Positions 11,063 through 20,404 of a DNA stretch of 64,000 bases are shown in pieces. The stretch comes from Leishmania donovani (taxonomy: Eukaryota > Euglenozoa > Kinetoplastea > Trypanosomatida > Trypanosomatidae), in assembly GCF_000227135.1 (NCBI RefSeq), contig NC_018256.1, forward strand, positions 3,969 to 67,968. The letters are read 5' to 3'. Each line of letters starts with the position of its first letter. Position 1 is the stretch's first letter. A program made the position numbers and the translations under genes. The notes under the pieces were generated by a model that did no database searches, was not told the origin of the DNA, and worked only from the letters and a program-made list of their open reading frames with translations.

Positions 11063-11926
11063 TTACTCTATCGACTTCCGCAACGGGTCGTACCTCTGTG
11101 TCAACTCCATCATGCGATGCTCAATTTTTTCCCGAAAAGCGTGCTGCGGCTCCATGAGTGTGAACAGATAGCGAAGTGTTGCGTGGTCTCGGTAGAAACG
11201 CGTATTCAGTACCGCCGACTCCGGAATGTCTGCACGAAGCTGCTGCACCTCGAACGGTGCGTGCTTGAACCAGCGATGAGGAAACGACCGCCAGGTGGCG
11301 CGTTCCAGGTGCCGGCGGTACCGATGAACGCCGTCTGTTCGCAAGTCGCGGTGACCCTTGCCGGCGCTCTTGACAAGGCGATCCAGCACAGGCTGGGTGA
11401 GTAGCAACAACAGCTTGTCACACCATTGCAGGTAAAGCCGGTGGGCCTCCTGGAAGTCCTTGCGAGTGCGGTAATTGTTGCGGCGGCGCAGACTGCGGTC
11501 GCCGTGGCCGTGCAGAAGGCGACGGTACTGCTCAGGCTTAGGCTCACGAAAGGCTCGCTGGACGCGACGCTCAAAAAGTGACTTGTTGGCCTCCGGGTCC
11601 GTGCAGCGAAGATGAGCAATCAAGGCATAGCACAGGTCATGCAGTTCCTGCGACGCAGCCTCCAGCTCGTCAAAGTCGTCCTCATCCAGGGTAGCTTGTT
11701 CCTCCTCTGTTTCGCGCACCTCTGTTGACAGAGTAAAGGCATCGTCTCTGCGGCGGTAGTCGTCGGAGCCTTGTGGCACCTCCATGTCGGGCGGCAGCGA
11801 TGCTGAAGAGGCGCAGCGGAAAGGATAGCAACGCCGCAGCAGTACAGCACCTGCACCTCGACGGAGCGCCTGTCCCGCCGTGCGAGCCGCCACCTGTGTC
11901 CGATATCGCTGCATAACAGCTAACAT
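11063..11926 (-). CDS. Hypothetical protein, probably mitochondrial
   Basis: I do not recognise this 287-residue protein. The first 40 residues are rich in Arg, Ala and Leu with almost no acidic residue, as in mitochondrial presequences. The acidic stretch at about 70-90 (EETEEEQATLDEDDFDELEA-like) is followed by a strongly basic helical body with many Arg, His and Tyr residues (RRLLHGHGDRSLRRRNNYR, RYRRHLERATWRSFPHRWFKH). That composition is common among kinetoplastid-specific mitoribosome and editing-complex subunits, so such a role is possible but unproven. Nearby uL3m is not evidence, because gene order in trypanosomatids does not group functions. Start is the ATG at 11926. A second ATG at 11913 is also possible. 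Confidence 0.75.
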   Translation of the reverse strand: MLAVMQRYRTQVAARTAGQALRRGAGAVLLRRCYPFRCASSASLPPDMEVPQGSDDYRRRDDAFTLSTEVRETEEEQATLDEDDFDELEAASQELHDLCYALIAHLRCTDPEANKSLFERRVQRAFREPKPEQYRRLLHGHGDRSLRRRNNYRTRKDFQEAHRLYLQWCDKLLLLLTQPVLDRLVKSAGKGHRDLRTDGVHRYRRHLERATWRSFPHRWFKHAPFEVQQLRADIPESAVLNTRFYRDHATLRYLFTLMEPQHAFREKIEHRMMELTQRYDPLRKSIE

Positions 11927-12277
11927 GAGTTTTTTCTCCTGTCAAACCAGATGCTGTCTTTCTCTCTAAACAGCTTTTTTCAGTGCAGCTGTGATGGACA
12001 GAATAGCCCCCTCAGGACAGAGAGTGGGATGCATACAGGAATGCGTGGAGGAGCGAGACGAAAAAGATGTCATGAAGACGACAATGCGCACGATGGTGCC
12101 CTGAAGAAGTGCACCATACCGAAGGCCTGTTAGGCGCACCAAGCCTCACACGTACCTGCAGAACAGCTTGAGAGCATGCACCGCAAACGGTATCCGTGAC
12201 CGAGAAGGAGAGGTGAAGGTTGAAGGCAGCTAAGTAGCCTCTGTCGCCCAACAGAGAGAAAATGTATTTTTTTTTCG

Positions 12278-12948
12278 CCAACGTGTCCGTACACTGCCAC
12301 AGAGCATCAGGCCAAACGCCGCGCGGCCCATCGGCCTGTCACAGGACCCATCGCGCGGCTGCAAAGCAGCCGTGCACACGCCCCACAGCGATGCGCCGAC
12401 CTGGTCATCGGAGAGCACGGCCCCTGCTCCATAAAGATAAACTCCACCCACCCCCACTATGCCGGTCGCCACCTGGTGCATCTCCCTCACGGTGGCACTC
12501 AGGCGTCACACACCAGCACGCAGTGCGAGGGNNNNNNNNNNNNNNNNNNNNNNNNNNNNNNNNNNNNNNNNNNNNNNNNNNNNNNNNNNNNNNNNNNNNN
12601 NNNNNNNNNNNNNNNNNNNNNNNNNNNNNNTGGCACTCAGGCGTCACACACCAGCACGCAGTGCGAGGGGCCGGCTGCCATATACGTTCCAGTCACGTCG
12701 GCACCTCGCCTATCGTGTGGATGGCGTGAGCCTGTGTTCCCTGTCGCGGGGCGCACCGACGCAGCGCCATCCAGGGCATGGCCGCCGACATCAGCAGCGG
12801 TGCATCTGACTTCCCCACGTCGTGGGCACTCGGCCCTGTGACCACCAGAACTGGTCCGGCATATGGCAAGGATAGCGGCTGCTTGGCTTTCTCCCACAGT
12901 GAGTGGGGCGCTACTAGACCCTGGACACCGGGCTGAGGCGACGCCCCT
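12278..12948 (-). mobile_element. SIDER2-type retroposon, copy 1 (contains a false gap)
   Basis: A short non-coding retroposon in the sense orientation. On the - strand its 5' part carries the hallmark of the ingi/L1Tc clade: GCCTCAGCCCGG, then TCCAGGGTCTAGTAG and a stem CCCAC-TCACT-GTGGG followed by AGAAAGCCAAGCAG. The 3' end (CACGTTGG at 12278) is followed by an A-rich tail. After removal of the 99 Ns and the repeated 39 bp it is about 533 bp, the usual SIDER size. It sits about 385 nt after the stop of the gene at 13333, so it probably lies in that gene's 3' UTR, where SIDER2 is known to destabilise mRNA in Leishmania. One substitution (cacaggaccc against cacagggccc) separates it from the other copies in the left half. 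Confidence 0.85.
12532..12630. other. Assembly gap (99 N), probably not real
   Basis: The 39 bases before the gap (12493-12531) are repeated exactly just after it (12631-12669), and other SIDER2 copies have this segment once. The two contigs overlap and were not merged. Confidence 0.9.
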
Positions 12949-13332
12949 GTCATCAGAGTTGACAATGAGAACAAAGGGAAAAGAATAGGGAAGATGTGTG
13001 AGATGGGAGAGAGAGCGTGGGGATAGCGCAGCAGGCAAACGTTCGGAACGCCAGAAAGGCTTGTAAGGGAAACAAATGGGGGCATGCACCTTCGCGTGCC
13101 GCTGCGCCGGGGAGGAGGTACGGCTGGCGGCGAGAGTAACAAACAGTTCCGTGGCGTACGATGGCCCCAACGCAGGAAGTAAAAGGTGTTGTCGCTTTGC
13201 TGTGCCGCTCGAAGCGTGGGCAGCAGCGCATGGTCCAGTGGGCAGCGGGCGGGCACGATGATTTACTTTGGGCCCTCGTTACCTTTACGGGAGGGCAAGA
13301 GCGTCTGTAGAGAGTGCGCACGCATCCACAGA
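12949..13332. other. Proximal 3' UTR of the gene at 13333
   Basis: Non-coding between the stop at 13333 and the SIDER2 5' end. No recognisable element other than purine runs at 12985-13020. Confidence 0.5.
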
Positions 13333-15351
13333 TCAAGAGCGGCGCAGAATTGTGTGAAGGTTCATACGCAAATCATCCAAAAGAAAAGCAGCGTCAGGTT
13401 CGTTCGACACCGTGTGCACCACGCAGATCAGCGCGCTGTCTCGACCACGTAGCCGGGTCGCGAGACCCTCCGCGCGTGTAGCCGGAATGCACACTGTTAA
13501 GGGGCTATTCGATGCCGCGGGCGTTTGAGAATTGTCGAGGCAGGAGGTGCACTGCAGCGCGCAAGCACCGGTGGACAGTGACGCGTGAGCATGCGCCACT
13601 GTGCCGCCGTAAAGGGAGCGCAGTGGCAAAGATGGGAAGAGAAAGAGAAGCCCCATCAGCGCCCGCTGGTGCTCCACAGGGTCGATTACCTCCCAAGGCA
13701 CGTGGGTGGTCGCGAGATGAATGAGTGTCAGGCGCGCCGACGGGGCCTCAGCAGAGGAGAAGAGGTGAGTGAGGATCGAGTACTGGCTGGAGATGTTGGC
13801 GTCGGTCGTCTCAAACAGGCACCGCCGCGCCAGAGCAATGCGCAGCATACAATGCACCCGCTTCACCGCGGCTGCATGGGGATACTCAGCGGTGCTGCGC
13901 GCGTGGCGGCTGTCCGCCTTGCTGTGAGACAGCAAGATCCTCGAGTGGGTGAGGAGCGTGCACCAGCAGCCCTTTGCATCCGCGCCGGTGCCGGGCAGCC
14001 ACGGGAGAGGAAGCTGACCTGTCTCCTTAGCCGGCTCCAAGCACAGCACCGCCCGGTCCTCTGCGTCGCCGACTTTCTGGTCCAGAGCACGGCTGAAGTG
14101 CCACGCGGCCACATCACCGCGAGCAGCTCCACTGTTCGTGGAATCTATATCGATAGGCCCGTCGCCGGCAGCCGCGCAGGAGGAAAGTGCGGAGCGATAT
14201 TCTGCATTTTTGGCCCCGGGGCGGAAAGCAGAAAGGGCATCGAGCAGCAGCGCCTCTTCGGAGACAAGAGCGTCGCAGAGCGGATGAAGGTGGTGCTCCG
14301 CCTGCCACAGCAATGCCGCGTCTCGCTCCGCTCCTGGAATGGCAATAGAACTCAGCAACGTTAATGTGAGTGCCTGTGTGGCCGCGTCACCTTGGACGAC
14401 CTCTATGCCGGCCTTCGCGTGGTCAGCCGTGCATCCCACCAGCAACGCTCCCCAAGTGAGGAGTTGGTGGCAGCCGGAGTCACTCGTTAAGGCACATACC
14501 TGGCCAGCGGAGGCCGCGATCGCCTCGGCCAGGTCTCGCGGCATTCCGTCGTAGTACGTTGCCAACGTCAAGACAAGAAGTTGCATTACCGCGACAGCGG
14601 TGCCGGTGGGGAGCTCCCGATTGCGCCGCTCAATGTCGCGCATCAGCGCTCGCACAAAAAGCAACGTGGGCCTGCCCGAGCTTGAGGCGTGCAACAGGGC
14701 ATCATCCTCTAACTGGTACGCAGTCGATGACGCCGCATGAAGAGAGCGGACAGCTGCCTGCAAACTTTGCTCCTCGTCTGCTGGAGAAACCGTGTCCTTC
14801 CGATAAAAGACGGCCAGGTGTCGGTGGCGCATCGGCAGCTGCCTGCGCACCAGGAAGTTCAACCTCTCTCGGGAATGTAGCCACAACGTGCGCGGTGCCT
14901 TTTGCCACAGGTCTGCAATGTAGGTCTCCACGTGATGCCCCCACTGCAGGTCAAGCGCATGGTGGCGAAACCACCCGATGCACACGGACCCGTCGGGCAG
15001 CACAAGGAGGTCGAAGAGGGGGCGCCACGTCGAGGCACACGGGTCCTCCAGGAACGTCGGTGCTACCCAGGACGACGAAGTAGGATGCGGAATCGAGTCG
15101 CTTTCGTCCACCTGGGAATCATCCGCTTGGTGGGCAACGTACTCCAAGCAGCGAGCGGCATAATCCTTTTCGAAAGCCGAGAGCTCAGAGTAGTTGGCAG
15201 CAATTGTAGGCAGAGCTGAGGGGGGATGGGGGGCGACAGCCACCGGTGGGTTACAGCCTGGCGGGCCGGTGCCGATTCGCAAAACAAACGGTGTAGCGAT
15301 GGTGTGGCGTACGTGGGACAGCAGGCGCTGCCACGGCTCAGGTCGTCGCAT
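13333..15351 (-). CDS. Large hypothetical protein
   Basis: An unrecognised protein of 672 residues. The open frame continues upstream to 15612 but contains no ATG there, so the only in-frame ATG near the 5' end, at 15351 (MRRPEPWQRLL), is chosen. A polypyrimidine tract at 15556-15606 with the first AG at 15427-15426 gives a 75-nt 5' UTR and supports this start. The N-terminus is rich in Arg, His and Pro and could be a mitochondrial presequence. The body is mostly helical, with many Ala, Leu, His and Cys. Segments such as LPTGTAVAVMQLLVLTLATYY and CHQLLTWGALLVG may be buried helices of an alpha-repeat fold rather than membrane spans. No enzymatic motif seen. A FASTK/RAP-like organellar RNA protein is a speculation that I could not support from motifs. 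Confidence 0.72.
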   Translation of the reverse strand: MRRPEPWQRLLSHVRHTIATPFVLRIGTGPPGCNPPVAVAPHPPSALPTIAANYSELSAFEKDYAARCLEYVAHQADDSQVDESDSIPHPTSSSWVAPTFLEDPCASTWRPLFDLLVLPDGSVCIGWFRHHALDLQWGHHVETYIADLWQKAPRTLWLHSRERLNFLVRRQLPMRHRHLAVFYRKDTVSPADEEQSLQAAVRSLHAASSTAYQLEDDALLHASSSGRPTLLFVRALMRDIERRNRELPTGTAVAVMQLLVLTLATYYDGMPRDLAEAIAASAGQVCALTSDSGCHQLLTWGALLVGCTADHAKAGIEVVQGDAATQALTLTLLSSIAIPGAERDAALLWQAEHHLHPLCDALVSEEALLLDALSAFRPGAKNAEYRSALSSCAAAGDGPIDIDSTNSGAARGDVAAWHFSRALDQKVGDAEDRAVLCLEPAKETGQLPLPWLPGTGADAKGCWCTLLTHSRILLSHSKADSRHARSTAEYPHAAAVKRVHCMLRIALARRCLFETTDANISSQYSILTHLFSSAEAPSARLTLIHLATTHVPWEVIDPVEHQRALMGLLFLFPSLPLRSLYGGTVAHAHASLSTGACALQCTSCLDNSQTPAASNSPLTVCIPATRAEGLATRLRGRDSALICVVHTVSNEPDAAFLLDDLRMNLHTILRRS

Positions 15352-16264
15352 TTGAAAGCCGTGAATGAAAACGTCTACAAACGAACGCACAACTCCGCCT
15401 CTAGAAAGCGCTCTAGTTTTCTGGACTGAGGAGTTCCGCAAGATGAAAGATGCCGCAGGGTGGAAGGGCAACGTTGCATCGCCACAGAGCGAAGGTTGAT
15501 GGCAGCAAGGGAGCCCAGCAGAGCAGCAAATATGATGCACAATGGCCGAGCGAGAGGGGGGAGGGGGGCGAGGGAGGGCAGAGCTGGCGAGAGAGGAAGA
15601 GAAAGTACACAAATGAGTGTTGTCTGCAACAAAAGGGGGAAAGCGCCGAGGGGCTTCAGCGGTTGCAGCCAGGGCCCCTTTTCCTCCTCATGGCTCTCTC
15701 GATCTCCCTTCCCTGGCAACCTCAACACACATGCACAGTGCACGCATGTCGCTTCGCGTGTAGTGGAAAGGGCAGCGGCGCATGCGCATAGAGACAGCAC
15801 ACACAAAAAAAGCGAATGCAGTGATCCCTTCCCCCTCGCAGCGAAAGAGCCAGCGAACAAGAAGCTTGCGTGTTATTGTCTAGCTCGCGAACGGACCCCT
15901 GCACACAGATTGAGATGCCACGTTGCCAGCAAGAGAGAAGGGGAAGTAGTGAGACACATTAGTTGTATATCGTCTGGCATCGCCAAATTCATTCCTTCAC
16001 GTGGCAGCTGCGCGGCGGGGGAGCTTCCTTCCTACTGTGATGGGAGAGAAGGCCCGCGCAAAGTGCCTATCCCACTGCGTGACCGAGCGTAGAAAGGCAA
16101 CAACGCGGGCACTTACGTGTCTGAGACTGTTGCTAGCCCTCTCATTCTTGAGCTGCGCGCCTGCACGTCGCTTCGCACCAAAGTCGCACGGGATCGTCGA
16201 GTGCGCGCATCTCACTCCGCCCCGCGCACACGCAGACAGTTCTGTACTAGCCGCTGCGGCCATT
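15352..16264. other. Intergenic region with strong polypyrimidine tract
   Basis: No gene seen. Bases 15556-15606 are nearly all purine on + (pyrimidine on the sense strand) and are the best splice-acceptor signal for the gene at 13333. The rest is the probable 3' UTR of tryptophanyl-tRNA synthetase. Confidence 0.55.
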
Positions 16265-17455
16265 TTACTTCCTTGACTCCGCCTCCTCCTTCGCCGGTCC
16301 CATGGCGCGGACGGCAGTGAAGAGCTCCACATCGGCCTCCGTCACCTTTTTCCGCGCTTCCTGGTGTGCCGTCACGATGCTGGTGATTTGTTGAATGAGG
16401 ACTTTCTTCACGTCACCGGTCATGATACGGCCAAGCATGTAGTCCTTCTGGAGGCGCTTCAACTCCTCGTCATCCTCGAGGAAAAAGCGGAGCCACTGCA
16501 TAGGTACGTCGACGTTGGTGTTACCACCAAGAAGCAGCTGCTCCTTCTTATCTGCGCCACCACCGCTGAAGGCGTGTTTGTTGATCTTGTCTTTGATCAT
16601 CTTGGGGGTGTCCGTCAGAAAGACGGCAGCGCCGGTGGATGAGCTCATCTTGCCCTTCGACCCACTAAGACCCGGGAAGAACTTGGAGTGGATAACGGCT
16701 GGCTTCAAATATCCCATGCGCGGCGCCACGTCGCGCGTAAGACGGAAGTACGGGTCTTGGTCGATCGCTTGCGGAATCATGCAGAAGACGTTGCCCTTCT
16801 CCTGCGGAAAAATGTGTGGAAACGCCGCCGAGAAGGAGGGTGCTGCCTGAATCGCAGGGAACATCCAGCGGCCGCAGTTGTCCTCCATCTTGAAGCCGAA
16901 GCAGCCCCGCACCTGGCTAGCCGTGTACGCCTTCTCGATGCGTGCGACAATGCGATACATCCGTCCAACGTACTCAAAGTCCCTGAAGATGAACGTCAGC
17001 TTCGGGTCAAAGCCAAAGGCAATGATGTCCTTCAAGTTTTCCGTGGTCATCTTATCGATCTCGTCCATTGTCAAGTCCTTGAAAAAGAACTTTTCGTCAT
17101 CGGTGAGCTGAATCACCAGCGGCACATGGAAGGTGTCCTGCAGCCACTTGGTGAACATGAAAGGTATCAGGTGGCCAACGTGCATCGACTCGCTGCTGGG
17201 ACCACGGCCGGTGTACAGGTAGAAAGGCTGTCCCTTCTCGTATGCATCGAGGATTAAGTTCAAATCACGGTGGGAGAAGAAGATGCCGCGGCGCAGAAAG
17301 TGATGGGGTTTCTTCCTGGTCAGCCGCTCCATCCGCTCCAGCAGCTTTTCGTCGATCGCCTGGCACCCAAAATGTTTGATGAGCTTGTCATAGTTCACGT
17401 CACCCTCCACCGTCCACGGGGTCACGACAACCTCCTGCGCGGCGGGGTCCTCCAT
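16265..17455 (-). CDS. WRS1: Tryptophanyl-tRNA synthetase, cytosolic type
   Basis: A class I synthetase of 396 residues that charges tRNA-Trp. The HIGH signature appears as HVGH after TGRGPSSESM (about residues 82-98), and the KMSKS loop as KMSSS (after PGLSGSKG), which is the eukaryotic/archaeal form. IQLTDDEKFFFKDLT and QAIDQDPYFRLTRDVAPR are characteristic of eukaryotic TrpRS. There is no WHEP extension. The open frame extends to 17479 only through a TTG codon, so the ATG at 17455 (MEDPAAQ) is used. An AG at 17481-17480 after a T-run on the sense strand is a plausible acceptor. Trypanosomatids have a second, mitochondrial TrpRS for the UGA-reading tRNA. The lack of a presequence here favours the cytosolic one. 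Confidence 0.95.
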   Translation of the reverse strand: MEDPAAQEVVVTPWTVEGDVNYDKLIKHFGCQAIDEKLLERMERLTRKKPHHFLRRGIFFSHRDLNLILDAYEKGQPFYLYTGRGPSSESMHVGHLIPFMFTKWLQDTFHVPLVIQLTDDEKFFFKDLTMDEIDKMTTENLKDIIAFGFDPKLTFIFRDFEYVGRMYRIVARIEKAYTASQVRGCFGFKMEDNCGRWMFPAIQAAPSFSAAFPHIFPQEKGNVFCMIPQAIDQDPYFRLTRDVAPRMGYLKPAVIHSKFFPGLSGSKGKMSSSTGAAVFLTDTPKMIKDKINKHAFSGGGADKKEQLLLGGNTNVDVPMQWLRFFLEDDEELKRLQKDYMLGRIMTGDVKKVLIQQITSIVTAHQEARKKVTEADVELFTAVRAMGPAKEEAESRK

Positions 17456-17479
17456 CCTTAAGAAGCCGGAATCACACAA

Positions 17480-17510
17480 CTGAGAACACAGCGAGGCAAA
17501 AAAAAATGGA
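17480..17510 (-). promoter_or_regulatory. Predicted trans-splicing signal for TrpRS
   Basis: On the sense strand a run of nine Ts in a pyrimidine-rich context (17495-17510) is followed by the first AG at 17481-17480, about 24 nt before the chosen ATG. Confidence 0.35.
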
Positions 17511-18000
17511 GTGCGGCGATGAATTCGATTGGGTTGTGGAGCCGCAGTCGATCTTGGCTGAGCAAGCGCAGGAAAGATGCGCAGCAGCGAAGCAGTGTAA
17601 CCCGTGCTTTCATTGGTATAAGCATAAAGAAGCGAAGGCAGCGAGTAGTAACATGAAGGGTGAACACGCCAGAGGGAGAAAGAGGTAGCGGCGGAAAGGG
17701 TGCATCATCAAGCATGGCAGAAGAAGTCGCTAAGTAAAACGGTCACCCGTAAAGCATTCATTGCCACTCAACAACGAAGGGAAGAAGGAGAGGTGATGAG
17801 GTGCTAGTAGGCCGCCGACTCCCACCACCCTCACTAACGGCAATCCCTTCGTGTTTTCATGTGCGCTGCGGAGAGGGTGTCTGAGGCGATTTTTATGCGT
17901 GGGACCACGCACGCCCAGAGAGCGCAAAAAAGCACAAGATCAAGAACCAACAGCGGCGCCAAATAAAAATAAGCACAGTGCGAAGAAGGACCTTTTCTTT

Positions 18001-18543
18001 CCAACGTGTCCGTACACTGCCACAGAGCATCAGGCCAAACGCCGCGCGGCCCATCGGCCTGTCACAGGGCCCATCGCGCGGCTGCAAAGCAGCCGTGCAC
18101 ACGCCCCACAGCGATGCGCCGACCTGGTCATCGGAGAGCACGGCCCCTGCTCCATAAAGATAAACTCCACCCACCCCCACTATGCCGGTCGCCACCTGGT
18201 GCATCTCCCTCACGGTGGCACTCAGGCGTCACACACCAGCACGCAGTNNNNNNGGGGCGGGCTGCCATATACGTTCCAGTCACGTCGGCACCTCGCCTAT
18301 CGTGTGGATGGCGTGAGCCTGTGTTCCCTGTCGCGGGGCGCACCGACGCAGCGCCATCCAGGGCATGGCCGCCGACATCAGCAGCGGTGCATCTGACTTC
18401 CCCACGTCGTGGGCACTCGGCCCTGTGACCACCAGAACTGGTCCGGCATATGGCAAGGATAGCGGCTGCTTGGCTTTCTCCCACAGTGAGTGGGGCGCTA
18501 CTAGACCCTGGACACCGGGCTGAGGCGACGCCCCTCACGGAGG
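18001..18543 (-). mobile_element. SIDER2-type retroposon, copy 2
   Basis: A complete copy of about 540 bp in the sense orientation, with the same 5' hallmark (GCCTCAGCCCGG...TCCAGGGTCTAGTAG, stem at 18480-18494) and the same 3' terminus CACGTTGG followed by an A-rich tail (AAAGAAAAGG) at 17990-18000. The sequence is identical by eye to copy 3 except at a six-N ambiguity (18248-18253). It begins about 330 nt after the syntaxin stop codon, so it probably lies in the SNARE gene's 3' UTR. No clear target-site duplication found. Confidence 0.88.
18248..18253. other. Six-N ambiguity inside SIDER2 copy 2
   Basis: Other copies read acgcagtgcgaggggccgg here, so only a few bases are uncertain. Confidence 0.9.
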
Positions 18544-18871
18544 GGGAGGGAGGATGCAAAACTGGAAGAAGGGAAAGCAGGGCAATCCCCAATACACATA
18601 TGTCCACAGCAGCAGCAAGGGCACATGCGGTCGTAGAGAGGGTGAAATGCCGGGCACGGGTAAGAAAGGGTGAATCGTGCAACAGCGTCCCTTCTCCCAA
18701 ATCACAGCGACAGCGATCAATAACGCATAATAAACGAAAATGCAGAGGCTGACACACGCAATAAGTATCGGAAATCAGTCGAGGCGCTAAAGCTCAGAGA
18801 GAGTCAGCGGGGACGGGAAGGGGAGGGCAACAGCGCGTATGCAGCGATGGTAACGGAGCTGGCTCGTCGGC
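18544..18871. other. Proximal 3' UTR of the Qa-SNARE gene
   Basis: Non-coding sequence between the SNARE stop and the SIDER2 5' end. No other element seen. Confidence 0.5.
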
Positions 18872-19636
18872 TCAGTTCATGAGCAGACCGATGCTAACGA
18901 TGGCAAGCATGATCATCATGCATATGAAGAGTATCTTGTTCCGGGAGGACGTTGCTTGATACTGCTGCGCGCGGCGCAGGTGCTGCGAGGCGTTGCGGGT
19001 GGCGCGCTCTGCGGAGGAGAGGTTATTCTCCACAATATCGAGCTGCTCCCCTTGCTCGTTGACCATTCCGTTGATGTGCTGGAAAATTTCATGGATGTCG
19101 CGCACGTTCTCCGCAATCTCGCCTGTCTCGCGCTGTCGCTCTAGCATGAGCTCCTCGTACATGTCACGCTCAAACTGCACCCGTTGCGGGGACTCCGTGT
19201 TCAACAGCGACTGCCCTTCATTTTCCTCATCATCCTCGCTTGCCTCACGGAATGCCCGAAGCGCACGGTTGCTATGAGTGCCCCGTGCAGACTCGCCGTG
19301 CATGCACTTACGGTAGAAGTCGTTGCAGGTCCTCTCGTAGTCCTTGAGAACCATCTCAGCGTCTTTGGCAAGCTTCTTGCCCTCGTCGCTAAGACTCTTG
19401 TCCAGTAAGATGAACCGCTCAAATGACTTTACGATCTTGCGGATATCCTGCACATCGGTAGCGTTGGCGTCACGTGTGATGCGCTTCACCTCCTCGCGCT
19501 CCGTCTTGATCTCCTCGACGGAGCTGCGCCGATTGGTGATACGGCGTATAGCCGTTATCTTCTGCCCGAGCGACTGCAAATGCTTTGCGAGCAGGTCGCA
19601 GGCGCGGCGCCAGCTGGGGTCCCCCATTTCGTGCAT
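18872..19636 (-). CDS. Qa-SNARE (syntaxin-like t-SNARE)
   Basis: A 254-residue tail-anchored SNARE that would supply the Q helix for endosomal or secretory membrane fusion. Residues 1-120 are helical and fit an Habc-type regulatory domain (LLAKHLQSLGQKITAIRRI and following). A SNARE motif covers about 165-225, with the zero-layer Gln in NEQGEQLD. A single transmembrane helix (ILFICMMIMLAIVSIGLLM) ends the protein. The spacing and the QGEQLD pattern resemble the syntaxin 7/12/Pep12 group. Start is the ATG at 19636, with a second in-frame ATG three codons later. The Qa assignment is firm, the compartment is inferred. Confidence 0.92.
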   Translation of the reverse strand: MHEMGDPSWRRACDLLAKHLQSLGQKITAIRRITNRRSSVEEIKTEREEVKRITRDANATDVQDIRKIVKSFERFILLDKSLSDEGKKLAKDAEMVLKDYERTCNDFYRKCMHGESARGTHSNRALRAFREASEDDEENEGQSLLNTESPQRVQFERDMYEELMLERQRETGEIAENVRDIHEIFQHINGMVNEQGEQLDIVENNLSSAERATRNASQHLRRAQQYQATSSRNKILFICMMIMLAIVSIGLLMN

Positions 19637-20404
19637 AAGGAATGGCAGTGGGATGCCGAAGCGTAGGAAGCGCAGCGCCTTTTCGGGGAGATGGAAAAGA
19701 GAGGGGAAAGAACAGGAAAAGTAGAGCCGATGCTAGCTGAGCGCGGAGGTGTACGCGTGTGCCTCTTTTGGCAGGGATAGCCGTGCCTCCCCGTGTAGTT
19801 GTGGAGGAGCGTATAAGGAAGGGAGGAGAACGGTGAAGCGGTGGTGCAACTAAAAGAAAATGTAAAGATGACGGCAAGGATGGGAGGAATGCGTCAAGCG
19901 TCCAACTTGCACTTTTTACGAAGAGCCGTTCTTCTTTCTTTTTATTACACCACAGAAACGGATGGCAGTGACAGCAGGCGACACCGCGCAGATTGTGGGC
20001 CGTCCACCGCGAGCGTTGATGGAAGCACGTGCTCACACAAGAGAGAGATAAAGAATGGAGACGGTGGATGGACGGAGTAGGGAAGGGGGCTGCGCGCAAG
20101 CGACGAATGAGCGTGATTCGAAAAACGAAGAGACAGAGTCGTGCGATCAGGGCGCGAGCGATTCAACGTACGACCAACATTGCCACAGCTCGCCGCTGCG
20201 CGCATGGGGCGACGCAGAGGATTTTGAAAACACGGTGAATGGCAGAAAAGGGAGAAGATTTTGCGCGAGCGCTCTCTTGTGTTGTGCTTTCACATTAATA
20301 CTGCGCTTACCTGCTGCACGTGTGTCAGTGCTTCTACACTGGAGCGTTTTTCTTTACCTTCCACGGCTGCCGCGCAGCGGAGTCCTTTCGGAGAAGCAGC
20401 CACC
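19637..20404. other. Intergenic region SNARE / Sen15-like
   Basis: No gene seen. Purine-rich + strand segments at 19690-19730 and 19815-19870 would be polypyrimidine on the sense strand upstream of the SNARE gene. Confidence 0.5.

Noticed and set aside
15352..15612. N-terminal extension of the protein at 13333
   Set aside because: The frame is open, but its first codon is TTG and no ATG lies upstream of 15351. The predicted splice acceptor is inside this stretch.
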